This document shows positions 11,586 to 23,745 of a stretch of 64,000 bases of DNA, piece by piece (position 1 is the stretch's first letter; each line of letters starts with the position of its first letter). Location: the NCBI RefSeq assembly GCF_032884065.1, contig NC_088883.1, forward strand, positions 28,161,355 to 28,225,354. The letters run 5' to 3'. Below the pieces are notes generated by a model. The model had not been told where the DNA came from. It saw only the letters and a list, made by a program, of their open reading frames with translations, and did no database searches. A program made the position numbers and the translations under genes. This DNA is from Artemia franciscana (lineage: Eukaryota > Arthropoda > Branchiopoda > Anostraca > Artemiidae).

Positions 11586-12220
11586 TAATCAAGCCTAACA
11601 TTTAGCAAAATGTAGGGTAATCGGTTATAAAACTTGCGTCATTTTTCTCCAAGTATTCGCAACGCTGTAGGACTAAAAGCCCCAACAGTTCAAATGTAGG
11701 TTTTACTGTTTAGTTGAATATTTAGCAATTATCTAATTGATTGTTATTGTCAGTCTTAAAGTTCATGATTACTTATTTTTGATTGTAAATTTGAGGCTAA
11801 TAGTGCTATAAACGTCGAGTTTTTCTTTCAAAATAGCCTACAATGAACAGATGTTTCACTAATGGTGTTTGATCTTCTCCAGTGCTAATATTTACGTATC
11901 TTGGAGAAGAGTAAATAGTATGCCTATGTTATATAGGCATGCTGGCTCAAAATGCTTGGCTAATTTTAGTGAAAATAAAGTAAGTTGGTATTAAATGCAG
12001 GCACTTATGTAGGCTACTAAGATTCCTTCTGTGAAGAAAAAACTATGTAGGCCTAAATAAAAGGTTATTGGTATCAACCTATATTCCTCATTTCACACTA
12101 CAAGTAGGATAAGAACCCCATAACATGGACAATACTTAATCTTAGACAAATATCTTGATTAAAATGTATCTCCCCTAAACTTGGGAAAGAGTTTCCTAAT
12201 CTTAGGTGCAATATATACAC

Positions 12221-12222
<2 letters not shown>

Positions 12223-12300
<78 letters not shown>
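12223..12300. repeat. (TA)n microsatellite
   Basis: Pure alternating TA run of about 39 units; the open frame through it is an artefact. Confidence 0.95.
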
Positions 12301-12302
<2 letters not shown>

Positions 12303-12304
12303 TA

Positions 12305-12927
12305 AAGTCTAGTCAATTGACTTCTTGCTATCTTGGAAAGGGTTTAGGTTAGGAAAATAAAACTTTCAGGGATGGGTCTACAGGCTATATTATGTCCCGG
12401 GAAGATATTTTGAAGTACCCACCTCCACTACTTCTCCCTCTAGAGGGCCCTGAAATTTGCCTACATGACAGACTTAACCTAACCTATTGAAATTTTGACA
12501 AAACAACATTTTACCTTAATTTTCAGTTGCTAGTTGCTTTTTCTCTGCCTTTAGTTCTGAAAATACAATTCCTGTTATTTGAGTAGAATCTTGAGCCATA
12601 TCAATGTTTTTTTTTCAAAATTTAGGAAATGTATTTACATATCTTTAAAACCTTATAAAATGGAATTGAGCAAAGTTATGAAGCTGAAAACAATTTTGTT
12701 GTACATCAATTAAGCAGAAGATCTATTTTTCAAGGTTTCACTTTTATAATGCACATATTTTTAAAGATTATCAAAGGTCAGGGCCTCTAGGGGGAGAAGG
12801 AGTGGAGGTAGTTGCTTCAAAATACCTTCCCGGGACATACTTTAGTCTGTAGATTAATCCCTGAAAGTTTCATTTTCCTAACCTAAACCCTTTCTGAGAT
12901 AGCAAGAAGTCAATTAACTAGAATTTT
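12305..12927. mobile_element. Inverted-repeat element with ~150-bp arms
   Basis: The left arm at about 12307-12460 and the right arm at about 12778-12925 are reverse complements with scattered differences. Shared cores are 'gggtttaggttaggaaaat', 'atgtcccgggaag' and 'acctccact'. No clear target-site duplication is visible. The ~315-bp core between the arms recurs as a direct copy at about 13180-13475 without arms. Non-coding; probably a non-autonomous element or a rearranged foldback. Confidence 0.65.
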
Positions 12928-13179
12928 GAACTATTTGAGATTGGCTGATTTGAATCTTCAAAACTTTTTTTTCAACACTTATAGCTTAGCCTATTTAAAT
13001 ACAATGGTTTTGACTCACAATACTTATTGTAGAGTAAATGTGTTGAAGCTTGAGCCTGTCTATGATTTGTAGCCTACTTTTTTCTAACTTTAAAATTTTG
13101 TGACTAACCCTCTTCTGATATCTAAGTCTTAGAAATTTGCCTAGCCTACTTGACAAGTCATTACCTTTTGAAATTTTGA

Positions 13180-13475
13180 AAAAATAACAATTTACCTTAA
13201 GTTTCAGTCATTTTGTTTTTCTCTGGTTTGAAAAGTGTTTTTCTCTGGTTCTGAAAGTGTAATTCCTGTTATTTGACTAGAATTTTAAGCCATATCAATG
13301 TTTTTTTTTCTAAATTCAGGAAATATTTTACAGATCTTTGAATCCTCTTATAAAATGTCTAATTTATAATAACTTGTAAATTAGAATTGAGCAAAGTTGT
13401 GATGTTAAAAACAGTTTTCTTGTACTTCATTAAGCAGATTTCACTTTCATAACACAAAGCTTTTTAAAGGTCAAC
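13180..13475 (+). repeat. Direct copy of the core of the 12305-12927 element
   Basis: Shares in order 'gcaaagtt', 'aattcctgttatttga', 'agccatatcaatgttttttt' and 'ttgtac(a/t)tcaattaagcag' with 12520-12760. It has a short internal duplication of 'ttttctctggtt' and lacks the flanking arms. Confidence 0.65.
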
Positions 13476-13644
13476 AAAGGATGCAGTTTTTTTTTGCATA
13501 GGTAGCAGTGAATATTTCCCTTTTCTTTTTTATCACCTGGGGCCAGAAATGTAAAGAAGAGAACAATAAGAAAAGACCTGATAAAGTTTTCAATAATAAC
13601 TAATCATAATGATAATAACAAATGATAATTTTCAAATGACAAAG

Positions 13645-15165
13645 TTTTCAAAGGTTCCTGAAGCATTTTGAGATTTTTATGGCACTTGGTATTCACCAAG
13701 AGATATATAAAGATTGCTAATTCTGTTGGTATGTCTATCCTGGTTTTGCTAGTTTAGACCCTTCCAGATAAGCTTGGACAATGAAATTTGGCAGGCCTAT
13801 CAGGGACCAGACTAAATTAAAAAATAGTCATTTCCCTGATTTGACCATCTGGGAGACAGGGGGGGGGGGGGCAGTTAATTTGGAAAAATGAGAAAAAATG
13901 AAGTATTTTTAACTTAGAAATAGGTGATTGGATCTTAAGCAAATTTGATATTTAGATTGATATTGTGTCTCAGAGCTCTCATTTCAAATCGTGACTGGAT
14001 CAGGTGACATTGGGGGGGGGACCTAAAATCTTGGAAAATGCTTAGAGTAGAGGGACCTGGATGAAACTTGGTGGGAAAAATAAGCACAAATCCTAGATAC
14101 ATGATTGACATAACCAGAACAGATCTGCTCTCCTTGGGGGAGATGGGGGGAGGGTTAATTCTGAAAAATTAGAAAAAATGGGGTATTTTTAACTTATGAA
14201 GGAGTGATTAGATCTTAATGAAATTTCATATTTAGAAGAATCTTGTAACTCAGATCTCTTATTTTAAATCCTGACTGGATCAAGTTTCATTGGGGGAGTT
14301 GGGGGGGGGCTGAAATCTTGGAAATGCTTAAAGTAGACAGACCAGGATGAAACTTGGTAGGAAGAATAAGCACAAGTCCAAGATACATGACTGACATAAC
14401 CAGACTGAATCCACTCTCTTTGGGGGAGTTGATTTAGAAGGACCTCGTGTCTCAGAGCTCTTAGTTAAATACTGACCATATCTGGTTATGTCAGGGGAGT
14501 TGGAGGGGGAAACAGGAAATCTTGGAAAATGCTTAGAGTGCATAGATTGGATGAAAATTGGTGGGAAGAATAAGGACAAGTCCTAGATACATGATTGACC
14601 TAATTGGACAGAATCTGCTCTCTTTGGGGGAGTTGGAGGGTGGGGGGGTGTTAATTTGAAAAAATTGAGGTATCTTTAACTCAAGAATGGGTGACCAGAT
14701 CCTAATGAGATTTGATATTTAGAAGGAATTCATGTCTCAGAGGTCATTTGGGGAGTCAGAAGGGGAAACCGAAAATCTTAGAAAATGCTTAGAGTTGAGA
14801 GATCTGGATGAAACTTGATGGGTAGAATAAGCAAATGTTGTAGATACTTCATTGATGTAACTGGACCAGATCCACTCTCTTTGGGGGAGTTGGGGGGGGG
14901 GGGGTCCAATGCTTTGGTGCTTCTGGATGTGCAAGGACAATGTCAATTGGTAGGTTTGTCAGGGACCTGCACAAATTGACTTGGTAAAGTTGTTTTCCCC
15001 AATTCGACCATCTAGAGGTCTGAAGAGAGAGGAAAAATTAGAAAAAATGAGGCATTTTTAACTTACAAGTGTGTGATCAGATCTTAGTGAATTCTAATAT
15101 TTAGAAGGACCTTGTGTCTCAGAGCTCTTATTTTAAATCCTGACTGGCATTAAGCCTCTTATTTT
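13645..15165 (+). repeat. G-rich dispersed repeat (family R2), copy 1
   Basis: Starts 'tttttatggcacttggtatt' and ends 'ggcattaagcctctta...ttgattcttagaatt', the same limits as the copy at 37420-40240. Inside, a 150-230 bp unit is repeated imperfectly. Each unit has 'ggatcttaatgaaattt', 'tcagagctctt', 'ggatgaaacttggtggga', 'agatacatgattgac' and a G run (ggggg(a)gttggggg). Open frames across it are low-complexity artefacts. Function and superfamily unknown. Confidence 0.75.
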
Positions 15166-15234
15166 TCTTTTAAATCAATCTGTTGATTCTTAGAATTCTT
15201 AGAAAAAAAATATTCTGAAATTCCATGATAATAA

Positions 15235-15800
15235 TATTTGGTGAATTTGTTAGTTCTGTTGTGTTAGTTTTGCTCATTTGCAGCTTGGGTAATTTGACAT
15301 GTTTGTTACAATTCATGGATTCCTATTGTAATTCATTAAACATACACAAATTTTGCTGTTGTAGGCAGTAAAAAACAACCAAATTTGGTTGCTCTACTGG
15401 TCCTTGTCTATCACTAATTTATCAAAGTTTTTTCTTTGCTCCTATCTGATCTGTTGCCAAACTTGTAAAATTCAAGTATTAGGACTATCCTGATACTGAA
15501 TTGTATTGGTTTAGTACTTCCCCTTACAAGATTTGATACTTTCAGCTGGTTCAAATTCATTACTTAACTGTGCAGTTTGGCTATTAGTCAGAAATCCAAT
15601 TGAGAAGGTTAACAGAGAATTGCAGATGAACAGATAAAATGGCAGAAAATTCAAAATGCAACATTACAAAAAAAAAATCAAAAAAGTAAAATCTTGCATT
15701 TTGCAAAAAAGCCTCAACCAATTAAGTAATTGATTTTTCATGAAAGTCATTAGGCTATGGAACAAAAGCCCTTTAAATGATGTCTGTTTTCCTCTATATT
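15235..15800 (+). repeat. Left member of a ~550-bp direct repeat flanking a LINE
   Basis: Collinear with 17292-17830 from 'aatttgttagtt' to 'tgatgtctgttttcctc(t/c)atatttttaag'. Differences are scattered substitutions and small indels. It is non-coding and not related to the LINE it abuts. Confidence 0.85.
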
Positions 15801-17291
15801 TTTAAGAGAGAGAGAGAGAGACACTTTTTATTATACATATCATCAATATACAAAAAAACCACATCAGCCACTTTAGAAAGTCAGAGACTTGTTAGTAGTG
15901 GCTGATAAACATTAATGAGCACCAATACCAACAACATTAACAAAAAAAAAAGAAACAAAATGAAACAAAAAAGTAAGTGGGAAAAAGAAAACAACAGGAA
16001 AACAAAGAATAAGAAGAGAAACAAAAAAACAAAAAAAAACAACAACACTTAAAAAAACAAATCAATAAGCCATCCCATTTAAATTATTTATTTATTTTCT
16101 ACTCAGAAGGTAATTCCTCAGTCTACTCTTAAACTGGCTAACATTTTCAGATAACCTTATACTCATTGGTAAAGAATTCCACACTACTGGTCCAGCAAAC
16201 TTGGGACCAAAACTTCCCCTCTGAGAGCTGCGACACTCATTTACCAAATCATCCATATTTCTAGTCTCATAACTGTGGTATGAAGAATTTCTTATAAACA
16301 TTTGACGAAAATTTCAGGGGACAAACCATAAATACTCTGAAATATAAATATAGCAAGTTGATAATCATGAAGTTAACATAGGCTAACATTAAAGATCATA
16401 AGTTTCCTATAGCAATTAACTGTATCATTTTCACCATGGACACAATTTCCTAGTAGTCTAATAACTTTATTTTGTAAATCCTGAACACGTTTAAAATTTG
16501 CATAAAATCCACCAGCCCATATCACACAACCATAAGAAATATAAGGCATGACAATAGAATAATAAAGAGTTAAAAGGGCAGAACGAGGTAACTGATTTCT
16601 CAGACGCCGAATCAGTCCAAGCCCTCTAGATACCCTAGCTGCCACCTGATCACCATGTGCTTTCCAATTCAGATTTTGATCAAGCTGGAAACCAAGGTAT
16701 CTCACCACAGCTACTTGTTTCAATGGCCTATTACAAAGAAATATTTTTCCATTTAAATCAACTGGACTTCCTTTCCTACTAAATAATATAAAATGAGTTT
16801 TAAAAACATTCACTGATAAACGGCTAATCTTTGTAAAAATTAAAAGATGACTTAAAGCTTGATTAATTTTCTCCACAAGATCATCAGCATTTCTTGCAGC
16901 AGCTGAAAATACCGTGTCATCAGCGAAAGAAGTATTAACAACACCTGGAACATAAAACCGCGAGTATCTACATATACAAGATATAATAAGGGACCCAAAA
17001 CAGAACCTTGCAGAACACCACAACTTATAAAAAATTTATTAGATATAACATCATCAAAACATACACGTATCGACCTCCCTATCAAATAAGATTCAAACCA
17101 CTTTAAAATACTACCTGTGACTCCAAGTGACCTTATCCTATCAATTAAAATTTTAAAATCAACTGTGTCAAACGCTTTTTTAAAATCTATAAAAACCGAT
17201 AAAGTCATTTCACCATTTTCCATTGATGTATTCAGAAAATCAAGAAAATGCTGCATAGAAGACGCAAACAAGTTTCCTTTTGCTATTATAG
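15801..17291 (-). mobile_element. 5'-truncated Jockey-superfamily LINE (reverse transcriptase part)
   Basis: On the minus strand, 17271-16852 holds 'LSVFIDFKKAFDTVD' and 'GVLQGSVLGPLLYLVYV'. 17023-16373 holds the catalytic SFADDT box, 'VAVVRYLGFQLDQNLNWK' and 'MPYISYGCVIWAG'. 16301-16092 holds the C-terminal 'FAGPVVWNSLPMSIR' motif. Frames shift between the parts, so it is dead. The endonuclease and ORF1 are missing. The 3' end carries a (TC)n tail (seen as agagag at about 15809-15820). It lies exactly between two members of a ~550-bp direct repeat. Confidence 0.85.
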
Positions 17292-17830
17292 AACAAATTT
17301 GGCGAATTTGTTAGTTTTATTGTGCCAGTTTTGCTCATTTGCAATTTGGGTAATTTGACATGTTTGTTACATTCCATTAGACTTCTATTGTAATTCATTA
17401 AACTTTCACAAATTTTGTTGTTGTAGACAGTTAAAAAACAACCAAATTCGGTTGTTCTACTGGTCCTTGTCTGTCACTAAATTCTTCAGAGTTTTTTTTC
17501 TTGGCTCCTATGTGATCTGTAGCCTAACTTGTAGAATTCAAGCATTAGGCCCATCCTGGCACAGAATTGCATTGGTTTAGTACTTCCACTTACGAGATTT
17601 GATAATTTCAGCCGGTTGACATTCATCACTTAACTGTGTTAGTAGTCAGAAATCCAATTGAGAAGGTAAACAGAGAATTGCAGATAAATAGATAAAATGG
17701 CAGAGAATTCAAAATGCAGCATTACAAAAAAAAAGTAAAATCTTGCATTTTGCACAAACCTTGGCTTAAACCATGGCTATGGAACAAAAGGCCTTTAAAT
17801 GATGTCTGTTTTCCTCCATATTTTTAAGAA
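17292..17830 (+). repeat. Right member of the ~550-bp direct repeat
   Basis: Counterpart of 15235-15800. It begins right at the 5' edge of the LINE fragment and ends at the same 'atatttttaag' where the left member meets the LINE tail. From 17831 to 18618 I see no gene or repeat. Confidence 0.85.
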
Positions 17831-18764
17831 GAAATGCACAACTCAATCATACTAAGCTTGAGATTATCCAACTGGAAGTCGTCCTCATTTCTTAGAGTCA
17901 TTTTATTTTTGTCAACATACATTACCTAATATTTTGACCTTTCAGCTGTAGATTCTCTGTTAATTGAGGAGGGAAGTATAATCTTCTCCAGAAATTAAAA
18001 AGATGATTGGGTGATTGTCTGTTAATGGAACACACTTAAGAATTAGCTGTGTAAGATCTGACATAAACCAGTTTGCCTTTCTGGGATTGGTTATAATTTG
18101 CTTATTGTGAGAAAAACTACAATGCATGTATGTCTTTATGAAATATTTAATATATAGAGGTGATTAGGGGTTAGGTTAGATGTTTAATATAATGCATTCT
18201 GTGTGGCCTACTTTCCACAATCCTCTTTCATAGTTTACATAATTTTTTCTCTAAAGTAATATATTATCATCATGTTTTGGTATATTTCATTAGAATTAAC
18301 CTAACTTCACTTACTGGGTGTGTTCCATTTAATAGACAAGTACCAATGATTTTTCACTCAACTGACAAACAACTTGTCAAATCAAGCACTTCTTGATTTA
18401 GTTTACAAGAAATACAACTTAAAAGCTTTTTTACTCCAACTTGATGGGAGTTTTTACCATTCTATATAACTACTATTTCATTTCCCATTATGTTCGACTT
18501 ATAGTTCATCCCAATATGTTCTGTAAATTTTTCTGCTCCTCTTTCAAAGCTTCTTACAAGTTGGAGTTACCATTTCTTTATCTTACCCAAGTTAGGTGTT
18601 CAGCACCCCCAGAAACAACAGGACTTGGAATAAGTGTCTAAAAGTCCCCTAAGTCCCTTTTTTGGGCTGAAGTTATGCAGAAAGTCCCTTGAATCCCCCA
18701 GAAGTCCCTAAATTCCCTGTTTGGGAGCATGGTATATTTGAAAACTGAAGCATAATATATTTGA

Positions 18765-19855
18765 AAGACCCACTTTAGAACTTAAAACTTTGACTTTATT
18801 CAATATAAACACACAAATAAAAGAGAACTCTAGGGACTGATCAATGATTCCTAGGGCCTAAATGTAGCCCCGGAGAACGTCGAGTATTCATATTAATATA
18901 TGACTGATTATTGAAAAAAACAATAAAATGTTAAATATTGAAACAGAAAGAATACTGCAAAAGGCACTGTGCACTACATTAAAAAAGAAAAAAAAAGAAG
19001 AGAGAAACCTCCTAAACCTTATTCATGTGTACTAGTAAAAAGAAGATTTTTATAATTGTATTGAAATGATGGAACTGAAACAGAATCCTTTATTTCCAGT
19101 GGAATACTTTTCCATAATTTCACTCCAACATACTTTATAGAAAAAGCTGCTCTTTGCATGTGACAAATATCTGAGATAAGAGAAAAATGTGTAGATGACA
19201 ACGCTGGATAAACGTGATAATATGATGATAAATAGAAAAGGACAAGTTGTGTTAGTCCTGGGGGCACTAGACTATTCAAGTATTTATGCACAAATACAGC
19301 AGTTTAGAGCTGATAAATTTGTCTTACTGTTAGTAACTGAGATTTCAGAAAAACTTCTTTAGTATAACTTTATTAGAATAAATTGACTGTACAGCTCTGT
19401 TTTGTAAGATTTAAATTGTCTTTAAATTATAATGGAAAGAATTTCCCCAAACATAACAACTTAATATAAGGATAAACAAGAGGTAATAAACAAATAAACA
19501 GGAAGGATAAACAAGAATAATAAACAATAATAATAATAAACAATAAAAATAAACTAATAATAATAATAATAAACATATAGGATAACATATAATATATAAG
19601 ATATAACATACATAAACATGTATATACATATATAACATATATAAAACATATACAAACATATAACATATAGGATAATAATAAAAAAATAAAGCATTCACAA
19701 AACTTTTTGTGGATGGAAAGTTTTCAGACCATATAAAATCCCAGCTCCTCTTGCAATTTTTATAGATAATGTATTTATATGTTCTTTTTATGACAATAAT
19801 TCATCAATAATTACTCCTAAATAATTAAATTTTGAAATCCTATCTATCCATGATC
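18765..19855 (-). mobile_element. LINE 3' fragment inserted in the hAT element
   Basis: On the minus strand, the thumb-region remnant 'ISKFNYLGVIIDE', then 'KIARGAGILYGLKTFHP', is at about 19850-19700. The C-terminal 'FSIKYVGVKLWKSIPLEIK' block is at 19291-19019. A 3' UTR with AATAAA (minus strand) follows to about 18770. The coding part is split by an AT-rich tract at 19440-19690. Stops and frameshifts are present. Typical of Jockey/CR1-type elements. Confidence 0.7.
19440..19690. repeat. AT-rich simple-sequence expansion inside the LINE fragment
   Basis: Runs of ATAA, AATAAT and ATACAT units that interrupt the reverse-transcriptase remnant. The open frames read through it are all Tyr, Ile, Leu and Phe and are artefacts. 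Confidence 0.75.
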
Positions 19856-19859
19856 AATG

Positions 19860-21435
19860 GAATCCATGATCAATGTTCAGCTGTGCACAACGGATTCATG
19901 AAAGGGCTCAAGGAATTTGGAGAAGAATCATCCAACTTTGTTATCATCTTGAGGCATTTTTTCCTTGACTGACCTGCAAGATACAAGGATTTTCGAGATG
20001 CCCAGAAAAGAAAGGTGTCCCATATAATAGTTTCATTCAGCACGTCTCAAAAAGGTGGCTGATGTTGGGTCCTGCTGTTTGCTGAGCAACTGATCAGTGG
20101 CCAGCACTCTTGAAGTATTTTTTGCATTACGTAAAATTGTAAAAATATTTGAAGAATGTCGTGTCATCAGCAAAGTATCTCAAGAATTTAAGCTACTGTA
20201 AAAGGGAATATATGCTTGCAGAGCTCGAATTCTTGTATTCATCATCTGATTTTGTTTTTTACCAAATTGGCAGCAGTGTTTCAGAAGAACTAACCCCTTG
20301 TGTACGCTTTTCGTGCTGATCTGAAAAACTTACTTCTCACTGTTTTAGCAAGACTTCTGAAACCCAACATTCTCATTTCTATTGATGAAATTTCCACCAG
20401 TTTGCTTGTGATGCTTGGACAACTGTTTGCAGGATACTATTGTAGGTGAGCAGGCTGAACTTGTGTTAGATGGGCAGGAACTTACCTTGGCAGAAAGACA
20501 AGGGTTCAGTCAAAGGGTATGAATGTATTTCAAGGCTGCTGCCAAACACTTGATCAAGAAGTGCCCCATCTCTTTTAATAGCCATCTTGTTTAGGGGTAT
20601 GGATACCATGGAAAGGAAAACAGCTAGAACTCCATCAGATATATTTGTGCTTGCTCAATAGATCCTGGTAGGAGTATGTGCTGATGACGTTAGAAGTGAG
20701 TGGATATTGCTACAAGCTGACAACTCAGTAGAACGAACGTCATCACGCTTCAACTATTACTGGCATTGAAACTTCTCTATGATGCTCTTGGTGGGCAAAA
20801 TTATACTCTTTTTTCAAAGCTTGTAAAGGCTGCATTGCTATTATTACATGACAGTGCTTATGTAGAGAAATATTTTTTGCTCTTGGGAAGACTTCTTCTG
20901 TCAGACAGAACCGCCATGTCAGAAAGAATCCTGAATACAAAGCTTTGTTTGATTGAAGGATTGAACACATATGGAGGCAAACCCAAATAGGTTTCCTATT
21001 CCTGAAGAGTTGTTGACTTTGACTAGGTCATCTTGGTCAAAATGCTAAGACTATGTGGAGAGCAAAGCAAAATACAAGCTTATGAACAAAGCGTCCAAGA
21101 CCAAGAGAAAGAAAGGGAGCTAACCCTAATTGATATCTTGAGCAAAAAAAAAAAAAGACTTGAGGAATCATTGCAAGAAAAGGGGGCCTCTGAAAAACAA
21201 TAAAGGACCAATTGCTGATGCCATCTCGAAAAAGGCCACCAATCGCTTATGGAGAGTGGTGGCTCCAAAGGATTCCGTGGATATTGCCTTGACCAATTAC
21301 TTGCTAGAGAGTGTCATAAAAACGTGGGAAGATGAAAAAAAGGATAAAAAAGAGTGGGCTGAAAAGGACATACAAAAGAGGAAGTCAGACATGATAAGCA
21401 AGCTAACCAATCTCTCAGAGAAGTTGAAGAAGTGA
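19860..21435 (+). pseudogene. hAT-like transposase remnant
   Basis: Several coding scraps read in order on the plus strand. 'CSAVHNGFMKGLKEFGEESS' is near 19875. 'YKDFRDAQKRKGVPYNSFI', then 'HVSKRWLMLGPAV', is near 19980-20070. 'QNYTLFSKLVKAALLLLHDS', then 'LLLSDRTAMSERILNTK', is at 20766-20990. A Lys/Glu-rich C-terminal helix is at 21160-21435. The 'KLVKAALLLLH...DRTAMSERILN' block corresponds to the end of a widespread arthropod hAT-derived protein family, where intact copies read roughly '(A/G)DVERGFS'. Here that is 'AYVEKYFLLLG'. Multiple frameshifts and stops make it non-functional. Confidence 0.65.
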
Positions 21436-21794
21436 CTGAGTTAACTTGCAAACTCAAGTCTTATGAAGGGTTTTTCCTTGCTTCTAGTCTTGTCTTGAAG
21501 TTACTTTTCTTTTTTTGTTTTAGATAAACATAACTGAAAGTTTGAACAAAAAGAAAATGGAAAAGCAAAGACAACTGACCTGTCTCCACAGAAAATGGAT
21601 TCCTTTCAAGGCTCATAAATATGATGATTCTTAGGGTGACTTGACCACTGCTTCTGATTCATGAGCAAAGGAATGTTTTGACCATGAATGGCAATCAAAA
21701 TCCCTTCCCGCTTTTGTCCCTTTTTCATCCCTAAAAGCCCCTTGACAGGTCGTCAAGTCCCTTTTCTAATGAACAGGAATTATTCCAAGCCCTG

Positions 21795-22575
21795 AAAAAA
21801 GGAAAAAATTATTAGACTGTGTTTTCGTCAGTCAATCGGCCGGATTGAACTGGATTTGAAAAGAAAGGTGAAGTAGAATTGATTGCAGAGTTATATTTCT
21901 TCTGAGTAATGTTCTCGTGGTTTTGTGAAATTGCTTGAATGGTAATTTTCTTATATTTGCTTTGAAATAGCAAGTGCTGATAAGAAGTGTAATGTTTCTG
22001 TAACCAGATCCAACAGTATAACCGTCAAATGCTGTGAATGTGATGCTAAAATAAATAAAGACTATTTAAAAAAAAATATCAGGTTCGTCGTGTTCACAAT
22101 AGTCTTGAAGAAGCACCGAAATATGTGATTGTGCTGTTGTTTAAAGACCCGTTTACAGGGTTAAAGATGCAAAAGCGTAAAAAAACATGTAAGAGTGGAA
22201 ACTGGCACTAGCATCCAAGAGTTATATTATCAGCGCCATCGAGCGTTTGGCAATAGTGTTCTTATTTATCCCAACCCATTTCGTCGATTAGGTACTTCGA
22301 AGTGTTTCGGAGGATAGAGAAAGCATTTTGTCACCGGCTGGCTTATCAGCTTAAAGTCAACTACCCTAGTTAACCTGCCATATTTATACCAAGCTAACCT
22401 TGGCCTATTCCGTTCAAACTGGATTATCAATTACAACAATTCTTTAAAAAAATTGATGAATTATTAGTTATCGAAAAACGTCGGCTCTTCGGCTCTAATC
22501 TTATGTGCTTCATATGTCAGCCTTTCTCTGACATTTTCTTCCATTTTAATAAAATCGTCGGACACAGTGCTGTCA
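21795..22575. other. Intergenic sequence with a weak possible exon-like stretch
   Basis: No gene that I can support. A ~50-codon open stretch follows AAATAG near 21970. It reads 'KKCNVSVTRSNSITVKCCEC', with a Cys pair pattern, but has no second exon or recognisable family. Confidence 0.25.
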
Positions 22576-22581
22576 GTGGCG

Positions 22582-22755
22582 TTAGAAATATCCAATTACA
22601 ATCTCTTTCTGGTCAAAGATTACTGTCACTACAGCTTTTGCCTGTGAAAGTATTTCTGTGGCGATAACTGCCAGACCAATTCCTAAGGCCCTGCCACTAC
22701 CTGAATAAGCCATAGTGTGTGGAGATGCCGGCTTACAATCAATGTTTTCAGCCAT
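22582..22755 (-). CDS. Possible short coding exon or broken gene, 57 codons
   Basis: The ATG at 22755 sits in a fair context (ATTCCATGG). It opens 57 codons reading MAENIDCKPASPHTMAYSGS, then a hydrophobic stretch with 'GLAVIATEILSQAKAVV'. A neighbouring frame continues with 'TVSDDFIKMEENVRERLTYE' down to about 22455. The composition looks protein-like, and the two frames abut as a frameshifted gene would. I do not recognise the family. Too short to be confident. Confidence 0.25.
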   Translation of the reverse strand: MAENIDCKPASPHTMAYSGSGRALGIGLAVIATEILSQAKAVVTVIFDQKEIVIGYF

Positions 22756-23745
22756 GGAATTTCTTTTAATTGCAATATGTATTGACCAGAATTTCGTTCT
22801 GGATTTCTTTAAAGGGGTTGAACAAGCCCGTCATTTTCGGGCGTGGAGTGGAGGGGCGGCATCTTAAATCCATGGTATTAATTTGTATTTAAAAGAGCAT
22901 TAATATTGTAGTGATTCCGCCATCTTCATCTATTTTTTACCGTTCCTCTTTCTTTTGATCTGCTCATCACTTCTCATATTTGCTAATATCAATTTACTTC
23001 GCATTATTACATTCATCAATATCAGGTAAAAAATATTTATCGCTATGAATTTTGCAATCAATTCAGAGAAGGCTCTTGTCCAAGTATGTTACAATTTATT
23101 AGATTATCAGTGCATTATAGAAATTTAAAGCTACCGCCAATGATCCATTGGCGGCTAGCGTTTACCCTCCCGGAGAATACCCCACCGTGGAAAATACCCA
23201 ACCGAGGGAAATACCCCCCCTGCAGAAAATACCCCCTCCCCGCTGAAAATCGTTTTTTAAGTTTCTTTTGTGCTCCCCTTTGAAACCTCAACCCAACAAA
23301 AATCCTGGTTACGTATTTTTTTGACTAGTTTTTTAGATTTTTTCGTTTGATTTTGACTTTTTGGGACCAATGTAACTTGCCTCAGATAGTTCAAAAGTGG
23401 AAAGGAATGAAAACTCTGAGAATTTCTCACTAATTATGATCTTATATATATTATGCAATTTCTACATATTAAACTGTATGTAAAGGTCAATCTTCTTTTG
23501 TTTTTAATTCGGTGAAAATGAGGTAGCGATTTGGTAAAATCTACGAAGTTTGCCTCCCCCAATGAAGAGAAGCGTGGGACACCCCTGCAAAGCACAGTAG
23601 TTTTTAATACATAGTTTTAATTCTAGGTACTGTACTGTAAAAAACCATTATTTATCTTTCATATAACTTAAACCTTTCATATATTTTTTTAGCCAAAACC
23701 TAAAAGAAGGAAAATAAAAGCACAATGGGCTCCCAAGTCCAGACC
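22756..23745. other. Intergenic, with a strong small hairpin
   Basis: Nothing coding. The palindrome CCGCCAATG-ATC-CATTGGCGG is at about 23133-23153. It is followed by a C-rich run of 'aatacccc' repeats (23170-23240). Confidence 0.45.

Larger units (their letters stand above)
18619..21794 (+). mobile_element. Dead hAT-like DNA transposon carrying a nested LINE
   Basis: The ends are short inverted repeats: left CAGGACTTGGAATAA (18619) and right, reverse complement, CAGGGCTTGGAATAA (ending 21794). Both are followed by subterminal 'aagtccc' repeats. CAGGG-type ends are typical of hAT elements. Transposase remnants on the plus strand (19860-21435) end in a hAT C-terminal dimerisation-like block. 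An 8-bp target duplication is not preserved: the flanks agaaacaa and aaaaaagg only partly agree. A LINE fragment is inserted at about 18765-19855. Confidence 0.7.

Noticed and set aside
15235-17830. LTR retrotransposon (direct repeats around a reverse transcriptase)
   Set aside because: The enzyme is of non-LTR type, no tRNA primer site or polypurine tract is seen, and the repeats do not have TG...CA ends.
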